From NCBI GenBank assembly GCA_010279815.1, contig QEOQ01000251.1, positions 275,432 through 339,431 on the forward strand: a stretch of DNA of 64,000 bases, read 5' to 3'. Origin of the DNA: Brachionus plicatilis. Lineage: Eukaryota; Rotifera; Eurotatoria; Ploima; Brachionidae. Below the pieces are notes generated by a model. It worked only from the letters and a program-made list of their open reading frames with translations. It was not told where the DNA came from and ran no database searches. Of the stretch, positions 51,390 to 64,000 are shown in pieces (the first letter of the stretch is position 1; each line of letters opens with the position of its first letter). The translations under genes were made by a program, and so were the position numbers.

Positions 51390-51748
51390 ATAAATTGAAC
51401 AAAAGTTCTTCTTTTTTTGATGAATTAATATTAAATTTAATAAAATATACTTAAAAAAATACTGCAAAAAAGTGCAACATATTTTGATGCACCTTTATTA
51501 CTTAAAATAAAATCATTATTTCTTTTTTTTTAGTAAATTAAGCCAATAATCAATTTAAATTTTATTGATATTTTATTTTTTGTCTTATTAAAGCATGAGA
51601 AAAATTATTTTAAGTAAAAAAGGTGCAACATGTATGGTGCAACAACTATTACGTTTTTTTGCAGTATTTTTTTAAGTATATTTTATTAACTTTAATTTTA
51701 ATTCATCAAAAATGGAAGAACTTTTGTTTAATTTGTATTTGAATTTCA
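51390..51748. mobile_element. Fold-back MITE with GTGCAACAT core
   Basis: The left arm (AAAAGTTCTTC, ATATACTTAAAAAAATACTGC) and right arm (GCAGTATTTTTTTAAGTATA, GAAGAACTTTTG) are reverse complements. Inner repeats GTGCAACAT and GGTGCA occur in both halves. No ORF. Confidence 0.6.
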
Positions 51749-51795
51749 TATTACCAAATTTGAAAAGAGGGCCAAAGGAAGTTCATTAGAAGTAA

Positions 51796-51990
51796 ATACC
51801 GTATACCCTTCTACGGTAATGCATACATTAAAACTTAAATTTCCGGTTTAAGTGCATTTTTAAAGCCGGAGAATCAAAAAATCGCAGGATTAATACTTAA
51901 ATTTCAAAATTAAGTGCCGCACTAAAAGTTCAATTTTACAAATAGCTAGAAATTAAGTTTTAAGTTTAGACGCGTCTTTAAAAAATAGAT
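51796..51990 (+). repeat. Relic related to the 37895-38405 MITE end
   Basis: TACCGTATACCCTTCTACGG followed by TAATGCATAC resembles TACCGTATTCCCTTGTTCGA / TAATGCAGCG. The matching second end was not found. Repeated AAGTGC words follow. Confidence 0.3.
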
Positions 51991-53839
51991 GAAAAAAAAA
52001 GATAAAAAGAATTTTTTTAATTCATTTCCTAATTTTAAGTGCGTCTATAAAATTTAGTTTATACAAAAACAGCAACAATTAAACAAAAAAATTCGAATTT
52101 TCAAATATTTATTTTGATTAAAATTATGTTAGCTTATATTTAAAATTATTTTATACTATTTTTTTTGAAAATTTAAACTTAACTAAATTTTTAACATAAG
52201 AAATTAAATATTCAATTTAAATTTTAAAATATTTTAAAAATTATTGCTAATTTTGCATAGCTGATATTCTTATTTATTTTTCTAGATCGTATTAAAATTG
52301 TAAATTAAACATAATTTTACTTAAAAAGCTAAAAACCAACTAATTGACTTTAAAATCTTTATTAGTTAAAAAATTTAGTTAAAATTTGGTAAAACTAGCA
52401 TCAAACTTTATTTTGATAATAAATCCATATTTTAGATTAATAAATTAATTTTATTAATATAATGGTATTTTTTTTACTTATCTTGTCAAATTATTGAAAA
52501 ATCAGTAATTTTAGTTAATGATTTAGTACACGCCAATTTAAATTCTAAACTTGTCAGATTTAAAAAAAAATTAATTTCTTTCAAAAGTTGTAATTCTATT
52601 CACACATTAAATTTATCATTTTATTTTTTTATAAAAAATTGAATATTTTAAAAATTTGAAAACAAAAAACTTTTTTTATTTTTTAGCAACAAACACCTCA
52701 AAAAATAAATTGCCGAGGCTATAAATTAGCAAACCACAAAGAATACTACATTTTAAAAGAACTAGTTTTGGCGTCAATCATTTAAATGAATGGCCGATTT
52801 ATTTGAAATGAATAAATTTTTTTAATCTATTTTTATTTTATTTGACAGATTGAATATGCTATGAATATTCAAGTGAAATGAAAAATCAATTGATTCAAAG
52901 TGACAATTGATCAAATCATTCTGAGCAAGGATTTGTGTAAATAGTTTGAAGCGCGATAAAATCAAATGAAATAAATCACAAATCTTTAGAAAAACATTTT
53001 AAAATTAAACAGATGTCAAACAAAAACTAGTTCAAATCGGCTCAAGTTTTTATTTTCAATTTGTTTAAGGTACATGGTTCAAGATTTGATCTCTTGGCTT
53101 AAATCGATAGCTAACAGATTTATCTCATATTTATTTAAAGATAACGCAGTATTCTTTGTATAAATGCTGCCGGATTTATCAGTTTGAGAAGAATTGTTTG
53201 TTGAATTTTAACAAATGATTAGCAGAGCCCAATTGATTTGTAATAAAAATAAAGAAACTTCATAAGTTTGTTTAAACGGCTTTTGCCGAGACTAGAAAGG
53301 CTGTAGTTTTGTATTTTGCACTTTTATAGCTATGCTAGTTCAACTTGTGCCGGTTTAATTATCAGATTAAAATAAATGGTTTTAAGGTCTATTTCTTTTA
53401 AAAGTTTTCTAAAAATTATTTGAAATATTTTACTGATAATTAGAAAAAATTTAAATATAATTTAACGCATAGTTACTGAAAAATAATTAACACAATTAAT
53501 TTTATTTAAATTCAAATTTTTTTTCTTGAAATTATCTCATTTTTAAAACTTCTGTTTTTTTTTATTTTGTTTGTTGAGCGAAAAACATTTAAAAATTGTT
53601 ATTTTTTTAACTTTCTTTTTTATTTTAATTATAATCTAGATCACTTTTTAGATGATCTTTATTTTGAAAATTTAAAATTCAGAATTAGTTTTTTTGGATT
53701 TATTTTATTTAAAATTGAATAATCAAATTTTTTAGAGGTAAAGACAATATTATTAGGTAACAATATTTTTTGTACTTGACGTATTTTCTAAATATAAGAT
53801 TTAAAAATTTTTTTTTTATTCTTTTTTATTTTTATTTGT

Positions 53840-54295
53840 ATCAAAAATCATGGACAGACAATGAGAAAATTATAATAACCAAAAATTCTGATTTATTTTG
53901 TAAAAATTTATGTATATTTAAATAAGTAAAAAATATAAATTGAAATTTATTTATTGCTTTTATTCTATTTCTTTTTGTTTTTTTGTTATTACTTTTTAAA
54001 AGTAAAAGTGCTCGAGCATGCCAGGTTTAAACGACCTTACTAAAGCTTCCGACCAAACCACTAGTAAACTGGGCTCTGTCAAAGACCCTGTCTTCATTTC
54101 TAATTTTGTTCTAATTTTAGGCGATAAATTAAAAAAGAATAATAATTTAAAGTGAATACGAATCTAATAATTAATTAAAGAACAAAAAGGAGCATAAAGA
54201 AACAGGCTGAAATCAATAAAAAATACCAAAAATTACCGCAAGGATTGTATTTTTATGACATTTTAATTGTCTATCCATGATTTTTGATGTATAAT
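53840..54295. mobile_element. Small TIR element with ATCATGGAYAGACAAT ends
   Basis: The left end ATCAAAAATCATGGACAGAC and the right end (reversed) ATCAAAAATCATGGATAGAC are inverted repeats of about 26 bp enclosing about 455 bp. A single related word (CATGGATAGACAATGAG) occurs at 39691. The interior includes a GC-richer patch at 54010-54090. Confidence 0.5.
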
Positions 54296-54475
54296 TGAAA
54301 AAATTTTAAAAATTTATTTTGAAGTTTTGGATTTCTTTTGAAGGTTCAGAAGAAAAATTGTTAATTTTGAAAAAAAGCATCAAAAAGATTTTAGAACATT
54401 TTCAAATAAAAATTTCTAAAATTAATACTTTTTTCGGGAAAAAACTTATTTAAGTTTTTGTCACAAATTTTTCAC

Positions 54476-54697
54476 ATGTTTCAATTATTTCTTCTTAAAA
54501 AGTTCTGTCAACAAAAAAATTGGAATGTTATTAAAATCAGTCAAATCATTAAATTTTGTATTTTGTGTGTTTTTTTTGGTAGTATAACTACTTTTTTTGG
54601 TCCCAATTTAATTCGAAAATCTATTTTTGTGTCACTTTTTTCTTCCATGAAGGTTCAATCGAAGCTCTCTAACTATTCTGACGTGTCGCTAAACTAG
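54476..54697 (+). CDS. Possible small membrane-anchored protein, weak
   Basis: From the ATG at 54476 there are 73 codons: a Lys-rich start, one hydrophobic stretch (IKFCILCVFFGSITTFFG) and a polar tail (SSMKVQSKLSNYSDVSLN). An AATAAA-like stretch follows within 25 bp. It could be chance in A/T-rich DNA. There is no recognisable family. Confidence 0.2.
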   Translation: MFQLFLLKKFCQQKNWNVIKISQIIKFCILCVFFGSITTFFGPNLIRKSIFVSLFSSMKVQSKLSNYSDVSLN

Positions 54698-54699
54698 TT

Positions 54700-57600
54700 A
54701 TAAATAAATGAATAATAAATACTTTTTGATGTGGTTTTTTGTAGAAATAAAAAAATCAAATTAAAAAAATTTTCTTTTAAAATTTTTTAATTTTCTTGAA
54801 AAATATCATAAACTTACGTAAAAATTTTTTAATTCCAATCATCCGCTGTTATATTGATATTTTTTTTCAAGATTTCCGATAAATTCAACTTAAATTCAAA
54901 TTTGACGAGTATTTAAAATTTATATTGAAAATATCCTAAAACTGTGTTGTGAGTTTTTTTAGGCAGTTTATAAGGTGGTTCAAATCATAAGCCCTAATTC
55001 TCCAGAGTATTAGAATTTTGGAATCTAAATTTTGGTTTTTGAGGATGAAAAATTTGTTTTTAAACACAAAAATATTTCGTGGAAATATAAAAAAAAAGGG
55101 GATCCAAAGCCCAACTTTCTAAAGAGCTGAAAAAATAAAAAATATAAGGTTGTTTTTGAAATTTTAATTTTTTATTTTGATTATATATTAAAATTTACGT
55201 CAAATTGTTCAAGAATTTTTGAATATTAATTAAAATAAAATCGTGTTTTAAATAAAAAAAATTCAAAAAAATGTACTCTTTTTTCTAATGTGTCTTTAAA
55301 TTTTTGTTTCGTCAAGATGACTTTTAAAGATGAAAATTTGTTAAATCAAACATTTTAGATTTTAAACTTAATTATTTTCAAGGAGGCCTTTTTTGGATGC
55401 AATAGCGATAAAATTTTATTTATTTTTTATTTTTTTCACAGAAAAACTCTACCATCGCTAACTAAAGCCTTAATTTTATCTACGTGAGGTTTTTTTAAAA
55501 GATAAAAAAAATATTTTTTATTAATTTTATGAAATTTTGAAATTATTTTGAATTAATTCATCAAGTTATTTTAATATTGGATACCAGTTTAATGGTTATT
55601 TACAATTTTTGCCTCATTGTCGAAGGACATATATACAAACAATCAAAACTCGATTTTTTGCTTAAATTTTTTCAGACGGACTCTTACTTAACTAGGTGAT
55701 TTTTGCTTAAAAATGACCTTTTTTGATAATCTTATTATTATTATTTTACATTCACTGTTTAATGAAAGTGCGATTTTAAGTGCGATATTGCGATTCTTCA
55801 GCCTTTCGCGATCAGCTTTTCTTAATAAAAATCGTTGAAAAAGAAAATCATAATCTATTTTTATTAGTGAAAAGTACGAACTTTTAATATAATAAAGAAA
55901 TTAAGGGAAAGAAAACTAATTTCATCGAGATATTAAGCCTTAAAGTTGAGGTTTTATTCAGTTTCGACAATTATTTGAAGCAAAATATCTTCTTAAAGAA
56001 AAAACCAAAACCTAATTCCTAAATAACCCATGGCATCCTTCTTTCAAAATAAATAATTAAAATATTTTTAATATTATTTCTTACCTCTAGCAAACATAAT
56101 TTGCAGATAAATTTTTGGAGGTTTACAAGAACTAGAAAATCAAACATATATCGTTACCCCAAACCTAAAACCTAAAAATTTTAAATCTGCGTGAAAAATT
56201 AGATAGGTAAAATTTAATAGAAAAAATATTTTAGGCTAATTTCTTAATTAGGGTTTATCATTTGGGGCACCTTAAAAATTCCAAAATTATGAAATTAAAC
56301 CAAATATTATATATTTTTTTGATGACAAAACTTCACTTTCGTTCCTTTGAAAATTTTTTTTTTTCATATAGCAATTGACATGACCTGAGATTGAGTCCTT
56401 TCATTGTATTTTTTCATGCCATATTCAAATTTGAGCTTAGTTTTTTTTAATGATAAGTTATAAATCTAAGATTCCTGAGGAAATAGACTAATTTTAATTT
56501 AATTTTTAGGCAAAAAATAAGTTTACATAATAAAAAGAGATAATATTACCTGTTTGTATACAATTCCAAATTTGCGTATTTTTTTAAGACCAAATAAATA
56601 AGAAAATATAAAAATAAATGCAGCATTTGTAGTTGTTTACAAAAATAATTTATTTACTTTCTTTTTTTTTTTCATTTTTTGATCAAGAAGATCTACCTAG
56701 TTTTCTCTTTGTTGTCCACTCGCTGTCTCTTTCTTCTTCTAATCACTCTTTTTTAAAACAGGTTGCTCATTTAATATTGAAAAATTTTTAAACAAATATT
56801 TAAAGATAAATTAAAATAAAAATTTCGGGGTATGCTTCAAAAGGTTGTTTTATTTTTATAAAAAATTTTAGTTTTTATTCAATTCATTGCTGATACATAA
56901 AAAAAGGAATATTTTTTTATTATACTAAACACACTTTATTTATTTTTTTTATTGATCATTAAATGAACTTTATTTTCAGTTTCATTGTTTTTAATTTATA
57001 CTATACGCGATTATTAACTGAGAATTAAATCAAATTATTTTACTCAAAATAAAGTTACTAAAATTATTTCGTATTTTTTAAATTTATTCTATTTAAAAAT
57101 TGTACAAAATTATTTAGCAAACGTTTAATTAATTTGATAATAAACCAAGCATTTTTTTCAAAAGAATCTACTTCTAAGCTTCACCAAATTAAAGACGCTT
57201 TAATTTCAAGATTAATTAACAGGCTTGTGCCTATATCTTTAAGGCTGATTAACACTTCATTTATTTAAATTAAATTTAAAATATTTTTATTAAATTTAAA
57301 AATAAAAGGAATAAAAATCAATTTTTGTCTATTTACTTAAGTCTTGGGCTGTTTCAAAATACAGTCGAAATTAAATTAAACTTAAAATTCTACTAAAGAC
57401 ATGATGAAAGTTCGTGTAATAAACCCCACAAAATACAAAAGATAATTTTTAAATTATTAATGCTTCATATAGATACGACTTATTCAGTCAAATTTCATTT
57501 CTATCTTCTATTGTTTTGGTCAATCCAACATGATCAAAAATAATCTTCAGTAAATTACCACATTAAATCGATTTTTGGATATGGGTGGTAACATGGTTAG

Positions 57601-60600
57601 TTTATTTTTTCGTCCAAATTTTTAATCATATTTAATTATTAATCATTTTAATTATTAAAAATGGTTCATTAAAAAATTTTCAAATGTTTTTTTAGAAATT
57701 TGGACATGCTTATTTTGGTCATAGTGTTCTAGTTCTCTAAATAACTAAATCATCTAAATATTACATATGCATGTTTAGTTTATTATATAAAAGTATATAA
57801 TTATTATTGTTAAGTTTCTTTCCATTTTTTTCTATCTCTTTCTTCTTTATACATTGTATTTTTCTTTTGGCTAAAAGCGACCAAAAACTTAACTAAATAA
57901 AATATTTACTAAGAATTTCTTTTATTTCTTATAAATATTCTTCTTTATTCTAAAAATATTAACAACAAAATAATAGAATTTTAATTTGATTCACTAAAAT
58001 GCAAGAAAAAAATTACGAAACTAAAAAATTAAATTTTTTTAAACTCCTTTCAAAATTCATTTAGAATTTATTAAAATTAAGATTATTTTCAATATAAGAA
58101 AGATAAATTGATTTTTTTCTATTTTTATTTTTAGTCAAATTGTATATTTAATTCAAATAAAAATACAAATCATTTGTACGAATTTTATGTGAATAAAAAA
58201 AAAATTTTTATCAAGGAAAACTTTACTTATCAAAAGGATTTTTTAACTTTTATAAGTGCTTTTGCCGAAAAAATACTAATAATTGAATCTGTATTTTTAT
58301 TTTTTCCAATAATTTGTTAAAATAAATTAATTGATTTTAAATTTTCACATAAAATTTTCTGGTTTAAAATTCAATATTGACTAAATATTAAAATTTTTTA
58401 TCGAAATACAAAATTCATCTACTTTGTTTCATACTAATAAGTCTCTGCACAAGCCCTGCCAAAAAAGATTTTTTTATTCTTGTTTTTTTGTACATTCTAC
58501 TTCTTAAATAGATTTCTTAGATTTCATACAACCTGGAAGAGCACTCATTTCTTTTATTTGATATTTAATAGTTCTAAGTGTTTGGGGCAATGTGAAATTT
58601 TAGCAAAAAAATTGCAATTGAAAAAGTAAAAACTTTATAATTTTTTTTCTAATTGTGAAAAAATGGTTCTGCAAAAAGTAAAATATTGTAAAAATTTGTA
58701 CAAACGAATTCTTGGCTCTGCAAAAATTCTGAAATTTTCTGTAAAATGCGCACCATCAAAGTACTCAGTATTGAGTTCAAAGCAGTTTACAAAATTTTTA
58801 ATAACAACTAATTTTGATTAAATAAATCAAAATAAAACACAAATATAGAAGTAAATTTATCTTTATTTTTTACTAGGCGTTTCGATCAAATGAGCTTCGT
58901 CAGGTTTATGACTGAAATAAAAATAAATTTTGTTAAATATAATTAATTATTAAAGTAATACAAAAATTAATTTATAAATGGTACGATTTCAAACAAAAAA
59001 ATCCGAATTAAAAGACGTTAAAGCTAAATTGAATTAAAAAAATGTAATATTATTATCGCAAACTTAAGATCAATGTTAACAAAATAATCAAAATAAATTT
59101 TGACTTCAAATTTTAGAAAATTAAATTATTAAAGGAAAATTTAAATGATGTCACGCTAATAATTGGGTGACATAAGCAAGGATAATTAGAAGATTTATTT
59201 TGTTTCACTGGCCAGTGAGTCAAAGTAGAATATAATTCTCTCTTGGTAGCTGGCTTTTTCATTTATTTATAATTAAAAAGATTAAAAAAATAAACCAAGG
59301 CTATGACATATCCTTTTCATTTTCGAATTTTTTTTAATTAAGAAAAATTTGGAATAAATGTTTTTTTCTCGAAAACAAAGTATTACAAATAAAAAAATTT
59401 TAGAATCAAAAATAAAAAAATGTTATTGCTTAGATATATTTATTTTTTACTCAATCTCATTTCACAGATTTTACATTTATCTACATTTAAGTTTGATCGG
59501 TCGGATCGGTTCAAATAATTTCTTGTCACTGAAATTTTTCTGACTAACTAGCTTATTTTTTTATTTATTTAATGCGTGGTATTTTTGTAAGAATTATGAA
59601 ATAATTAGCACATTTATGGCTTTTTAATTAAAGCCATAAATTTTTTCTATTTTTTAAATTTTTTTTAATTTTTTTAAATTGAAAAATTGAAAGAAAATTC
59701 TGATTAAAATCTGTTTAAAAATTATATTTTGGCTAATAAGAGTCAACTTTCGGGCCAAATTTATTTAATAAAAAATTTCACCCTTATAAACTTTAAAAAA
59801 AATTATATGAAAAAGCAAGAATTTATAGATAAAATTCAAAATTAAATAGATTGTAAAAATATTTATTTTCTTATTAGATAAAATTATTTGATTAATTGGT
59901 CACAAAATTTACCAGTCCCGAAATTTTTGTTTTTTCTTTGTTCTAAAATTCACAATGCCATTTTTTTTTAGCAATTCTGTCAGCATCAAGAATCATCAAA
60001 GGGCTAAACGGAATATAATGCTTCCACACATTAATTCATTCAGAAATCTCCTAGAAGGCACATTTGTTGCTGAATCCCTTTCATAATAAGGATGGCCTAA
60101 AAGAAAGTTACGAATCAACGTTGCTATGAGAAATCAAATTTTTTGGATACATTGATATTTTCTAAAGTTATATAATTTTGAAATTTTTGTTCAAGTTAAT
60201 TAATGAATAAACCAAATATGATTTTAGGGTGTTCAAGTGAATGGTTATTTCAAAAATGGCGTCGAAAGACGTAATTAGAGAGAACAAAAAAATTCTTTTG
60301 TAAAATTAATTGCTTCCGCAATCTGACTAAATAAAAGTTTACAAAGAGCTAGACTTGCTAAAGAAAGAAAACCCTCCTGCTATTTGTATTTCAGAAAAAT
60401 TTAAGAGAAAAATTATTTTTTTTAAGCTTTAGATTTTTAAATAAGCTAAATTTTTTTCAATATTTCAATAAAAAAAGAGTTTAAAAGATATCCGAAAATC
60501 AATTTTTTTTAGATTGAAGAGCTGTCACTGAGTTTCAATAAATTATAAAATTTTTAAAAATTCTTAAAAATATTTATTCAAATAAAAAAAAACAGGAAAA

Positions 60601-63600
60601 ATTTTATGCATTAATATGTTTGACATTAATTTTATTTGTTAATAAATTATAACCACTAGGTATGTCACTATGAAATAGAAGTTTTATTTTTTTCTTTCGA
60701 ACAAAGAACAAAAAATTTTAATTAACAAATTCATAATAGAAAAATAGGAAAAGGCTGAAATTTTTCTATTAGCTTTTTTGAGAAACAATTTTTTTTTCTC
60801 TCAGAAAGAAACACTAACAATTCTGTAAAGTAATTTTTTTTTTTTAAATTCTATTTTGTTATCAAGTGTTTCAACAATAATTTAATTGAAAAAAATTAAT
60901 CTTTCAGTTTCACTTTTTTTAGGCTTTTATTGTTAAAAATACTGATTAAAAAAAAGAGCTAAAAATTAAAAAAATTTTTTTAATTTTTAAATTGATATTT
61001 TCATTTTTTTAGAAAAGAATGCGTCAAATTTATTTATAAAAAATGTAAAAATTTAACATAAGCAAAGTTAACAAAAATTAAAAAAAAAAACTCTTTTTAA
61101 AAAAAAAAAAATTCTAATTTTTAAATTTAAATCACAACTAAGAAGAAAATGATTATTTTTAGTTAATTCATAAAATAGCGAAAATTATGTAAAGGATCTG
61201 AATGAAACAAAATAATTTTTATAATAGGTTAAAATTCGATCTATCAAAAGAATATAAAACTTGTATTTAATCAGTTGTTATGCGAATAAACGCAAAATGA
61301 ATAGCTGAGCCTAAATTAAAAAAATATTTTCTAAAATACAACTGGTTGTTTACAATTTATGCCTATTAATAATTTATCTTTAGTTAAAACTGAAATTTAT
61401 TCCATCTTAATGCATTTTTGAAAATAAGAACTACAACCAAAAAATAATCAAAAATGCGTTTGGTTGCAAATTTTTGCAATCGAAAATTTGCTGGCTGGCC
61501 TAATTTCGAACTGTGTCGAATTAAGCGGCCATCTTGAGCAATTTAAGAGCTCAATATTCTAAATAATGGCCACGGGCTACATTAGTTTTTGACCAACAAT
61601 TAAAAAAACATTTCCAAGTTGAAATTTTCGAGTGTCAAAAACTAATTTCAAGCCTGGCTTGAGCAAATTTAGATTTAAAAGTCTTGTTACCTTTAAGTGT
61701 ATTCTAAATTAATTTTAGTATTTTAGAAGTTTGTTCGTACCTTGACGTGCACACAAATTTATGTGTTTATCTTGTTTGAAATTTAAAAAACATTTAAATT
61801 TATTACTTGATTTAGATCGAGATTTAATGTGAGATCTTGGAGCAAACTCAAATTTACATTTTTAATTTTTAAAATTGGACTTGAATTCAATAGTTTGAGT
61901 AAAATTTTTAATTTTTTTTTTTTTTAATTTAGAAAGTTGTTTATTTGTAATTAATTAGCCAGATTGATTGAAATATATCTAGGTAAATTCAATTATTTTA
62001 AGAGATTTCAAAACGATTTAAGTTTACTTTTAAATGCTAGAAACTTAAATTTAAATATTTTAATTCAGTATTTGTTACCTTTAATGACATTTTTTTTGAA
62101 GAAAATTTTTTTTATTTCTAGATAATTTTTTTCCAGCCTTTTTTTCGGGTCAAATGGATGTTGGTTACAAAAGGCAATACAAGCCAAAGTGATCCAACAT
62201 CTTCTATTTCTGAATTTTTTTAATTTCAATCATCATCTATTAAATATTTTTAATAATTAGTAAAATAAGTTCAATTCTTTCCTCATAAATTTCGTGAATG
62301 GACACGTAATTTTTGAAAGCTACGTTATTTCAAATTCTGTTGACTTTATAAAAGAAAAGAAAAGTAAATTTTTTTTGATTTTTTTAACAATTTTTGTTTT
62401 AAGTTAAATAAAATTGTTTTTTTTATTTTTTTCCAATTTTTTCTAAATTTAATTAATAAAAATTTTTGGTGTATTTTTAAGTTTATCATTTTTATTTTAA
62501 TATTCCTTTTTTTCTAAAATTAAGAGTGTCTTGAATTTGGTCAAAGTTCCAAGTTCAGCTTAAACAAAAAAATTTAAAAAAATTATTTCAACATCTTAAA
62601 TTTTTAATTTACTAAACGCTTTTGTCTATCTTTTTAAATAATTAAATGATAAATTATGCAACATTATTAAAAAAATTTAGATTTATTGACTTTTCTCTAG
62701 ATTTTGAAAGAATTTAAAAATTTTTTTGTTATTAAATGTTTATCTTTGTAATGAACTTGAAAATGCTCAAATATGAAGAAAATAGTAATTTTGTGATTCA
62801 GTGAAAAATTTATAATTCTGTAAAAGTATAATTAATTTTCAAAAAGGTCATATTTAAGCTCACTTAGAGCTAGTAATTTCTCGAATTTTTTTAATTTTAA
62901 ATTTTGGCTTATTTTTTAAGCCTTAAATTTTATTAAAATAAACTTTAAATTAATTTTTTTATCGTAAAATTTTGCCTACTTATTTTACTTAATATAATTC
63001 ATTTCTTTGTGAATTATTACAATCCGAGCTGTTTTTACTTATCTTTGATCAAATAAACTCAAATATTCAGCATTTTCCTTGCCAATAAATGAGTTAAATT
63101 CTAGAAAAATAAAACTTTTGGAATTATTTATAAAATTATAGAAACGATTAAAAATTTTCTATTTTTTCTAAATTTAAGTTGAATTTTTGGACATTCAATT
63201 TGATTTTTATAAAATGGAAGATCAGTTAAATTAAAGTTTGCTTTTAAAATAGAAAAAAACTTAGTTTGAATGACAAAACCGCGAAAGAAAAGAATTTAAA
63301 TTTCGCTTTTATTCTAACAGTAGGAGGCTAAGCTTTGCAATAATTAAATTTTTTATAAAAGTCATATAATTATAACCTGTATCTATTTTATTCAAAAAAA
63401 AACTATAATACTGAATTAGGAACAAACTTATTTATTTAAGTGCAATATGAAAACTTGGTGCAAAAATAAAAAATTTATTTATGCATTTTTAAATGAAATA
63501 TTAATTTGTATTATTCTTTTTTTTTGCATTTCGATTTTCATATTTAAAAATAAAAGATAATATCTAATTTATATTTTTCGATTTAATTTTTTTTTTTTTT

Positions 63601-64000
63601 TAATAAATGTACAAAGTTTTCAAATTGCCTTATTTAACATATTTTTTTTGTAAAACATAACATTAATTTTTTTGATAAATAAAAATCAAAACAAGTTTTA
63701 AACAAGTTTGTTTAAGACAAAACAAGTTTTTTAAAATCTTTTTGGATTTGCATAGTTCTAAACAATTTAAAGTAGAAGATAACTTACTTTTTTAACTCAG
63801 TTATTTTTTTTTAAATTGTAAATTAGTTTTATTTTTATCAATTATGTGTTAGAAAATGAGGAAAGAGATAAAATGAAACGTAATTAAATACAAAAAATGG
63901 TTTAAATTAATCAATTTAGTACCTTTATCAGTATTTTAGTTTTTTATTTACATATTATTGTTATTTTATCGACCCCATTTAATGTGTACATGAATATTTA
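54700..64000. other. 9.3-kb AT-rich gene desert
   Basis: I see no ORF of believable composition, no tRNA and no clear spliced gene. 58860-58925 (-) has the retroelement-tail motif CCTGACGAAGCTCATTTGAT followed by CGAAACGCC. Slightly GC-richer patches stand at 59980-60110, 61490-61680 and 62130-62200; none gave a convincing frame or pair of repeat ends. They may be old, decayed insertions or unrecognised non-coding RNA. Confidence 0.5.

Noticed and set aside
54010..54090. Cluster of restriction-site-like words (CTCGAG, GCATGC, GTTTAAAC, AAGCTT, ACTAGT), like a cloning polylinker
   Set aside because: The words are separated by ordinary sequence and lie inside a TIR element. No vector sequence surrounds them, so coincidence is more likely than contamination.
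58860..58925. Hammerhead ribozyme
   Set aside because: CTGACGA and GAAAC are present, but the bases between do not give a convincing stem II in my reading. I kept it only as a tail motif.

Overview
This window is AT-rich animal nuclear DNA. The evidence is compact spliced genes with short GT-AG introns, metazoan orthologues (DCAF13, NUB1, PHPT1, a CSKMT-like methyltransferase, a family-B-type seven-helix receptor), two intron-bearing tRNA-Met(CAT) genes, and many retrotransposons and DNA transposons. The very low GC content, the short genes and the mix of element families would suit a monogonont rotifer such as Brachionus. That assignment is inference: no marker gene in the window proves the taxon.

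Layout. 0.4-1.5 kb: 5'-truncated non-LTR element. 1.6-3.0 kb: DCAF13 (-). 3.4-3.8 kb: hAT-type MITE with target duplication. 5.5-5.7 kb: small secreted Cys-rich gene (-), whose 5' end is duplicated at 6.2 kb. 6.4-9.5 kb: near-complete EN-RT non-LTR element. 10.4-13.2 kb: one DDE transposase gene broken by two later insertions (a FLYWCH/TIR element and a truncated LINE with an assembly gap). 13.2-14.0 kb: decayed LINE. 14.3-15.3 kb: receptor (-). 16.6-17.6 kb: large fold-back element. 17.6-31.4 kb: LTR-retrotransposon complex containing a 4.0-kb segment present twice (19153-23152 and 27416-31415). 30.2-37.0 kb: NUB1 (-), five exons, with a 4.85-kb intron packed with nested transposons. 37.2-40.1 kb: tandem tRNA-Met locus split by a Tc1-like element. 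41.7-42.2 kb: membrane-protein gene. 43.3-44.4 kb: LINE fragment and a GGTTC-type tandem array. 47.8-48.2 kb: PHPT1 (-), three short exons. 48.8-49.5 kb: CSKMT-like methyltransferase (-). 49.7-51.8 kb: four small inverted-repeat elements. 52-64 kb: AT-rich stretch with no gene I can support.

Most notable. (1) Between the integrase and the 3' LTR of one Ty3/gypsy-like element lies a single-frame ORF that reads as RRM-like fold, long coiled coil and RING finger. It is interrupted by two stops that are each one C-to-T change from a Gln codon. (2) The 4.0-kb duplication carries the last three NUB1 exons, so NUB1 has an orphan 3' end 8.26 kb away; the breakpoints look like either a recent recombination or an assembly artefact. 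(3) A family of TIR elements repeatedly carries a short C2H2-finger coding fragment. (4) A second gypsy element has clean gag and pol with a textbook T TTA AAC -1 frameshift site.

The host genes look independent (ribosome biogenesis, ubiquitin/NEDD8 turnover, phosphohistidine removal, protein methylation, signalling). There is no operon logic. The spacing between them is mostly transposon insertion history.
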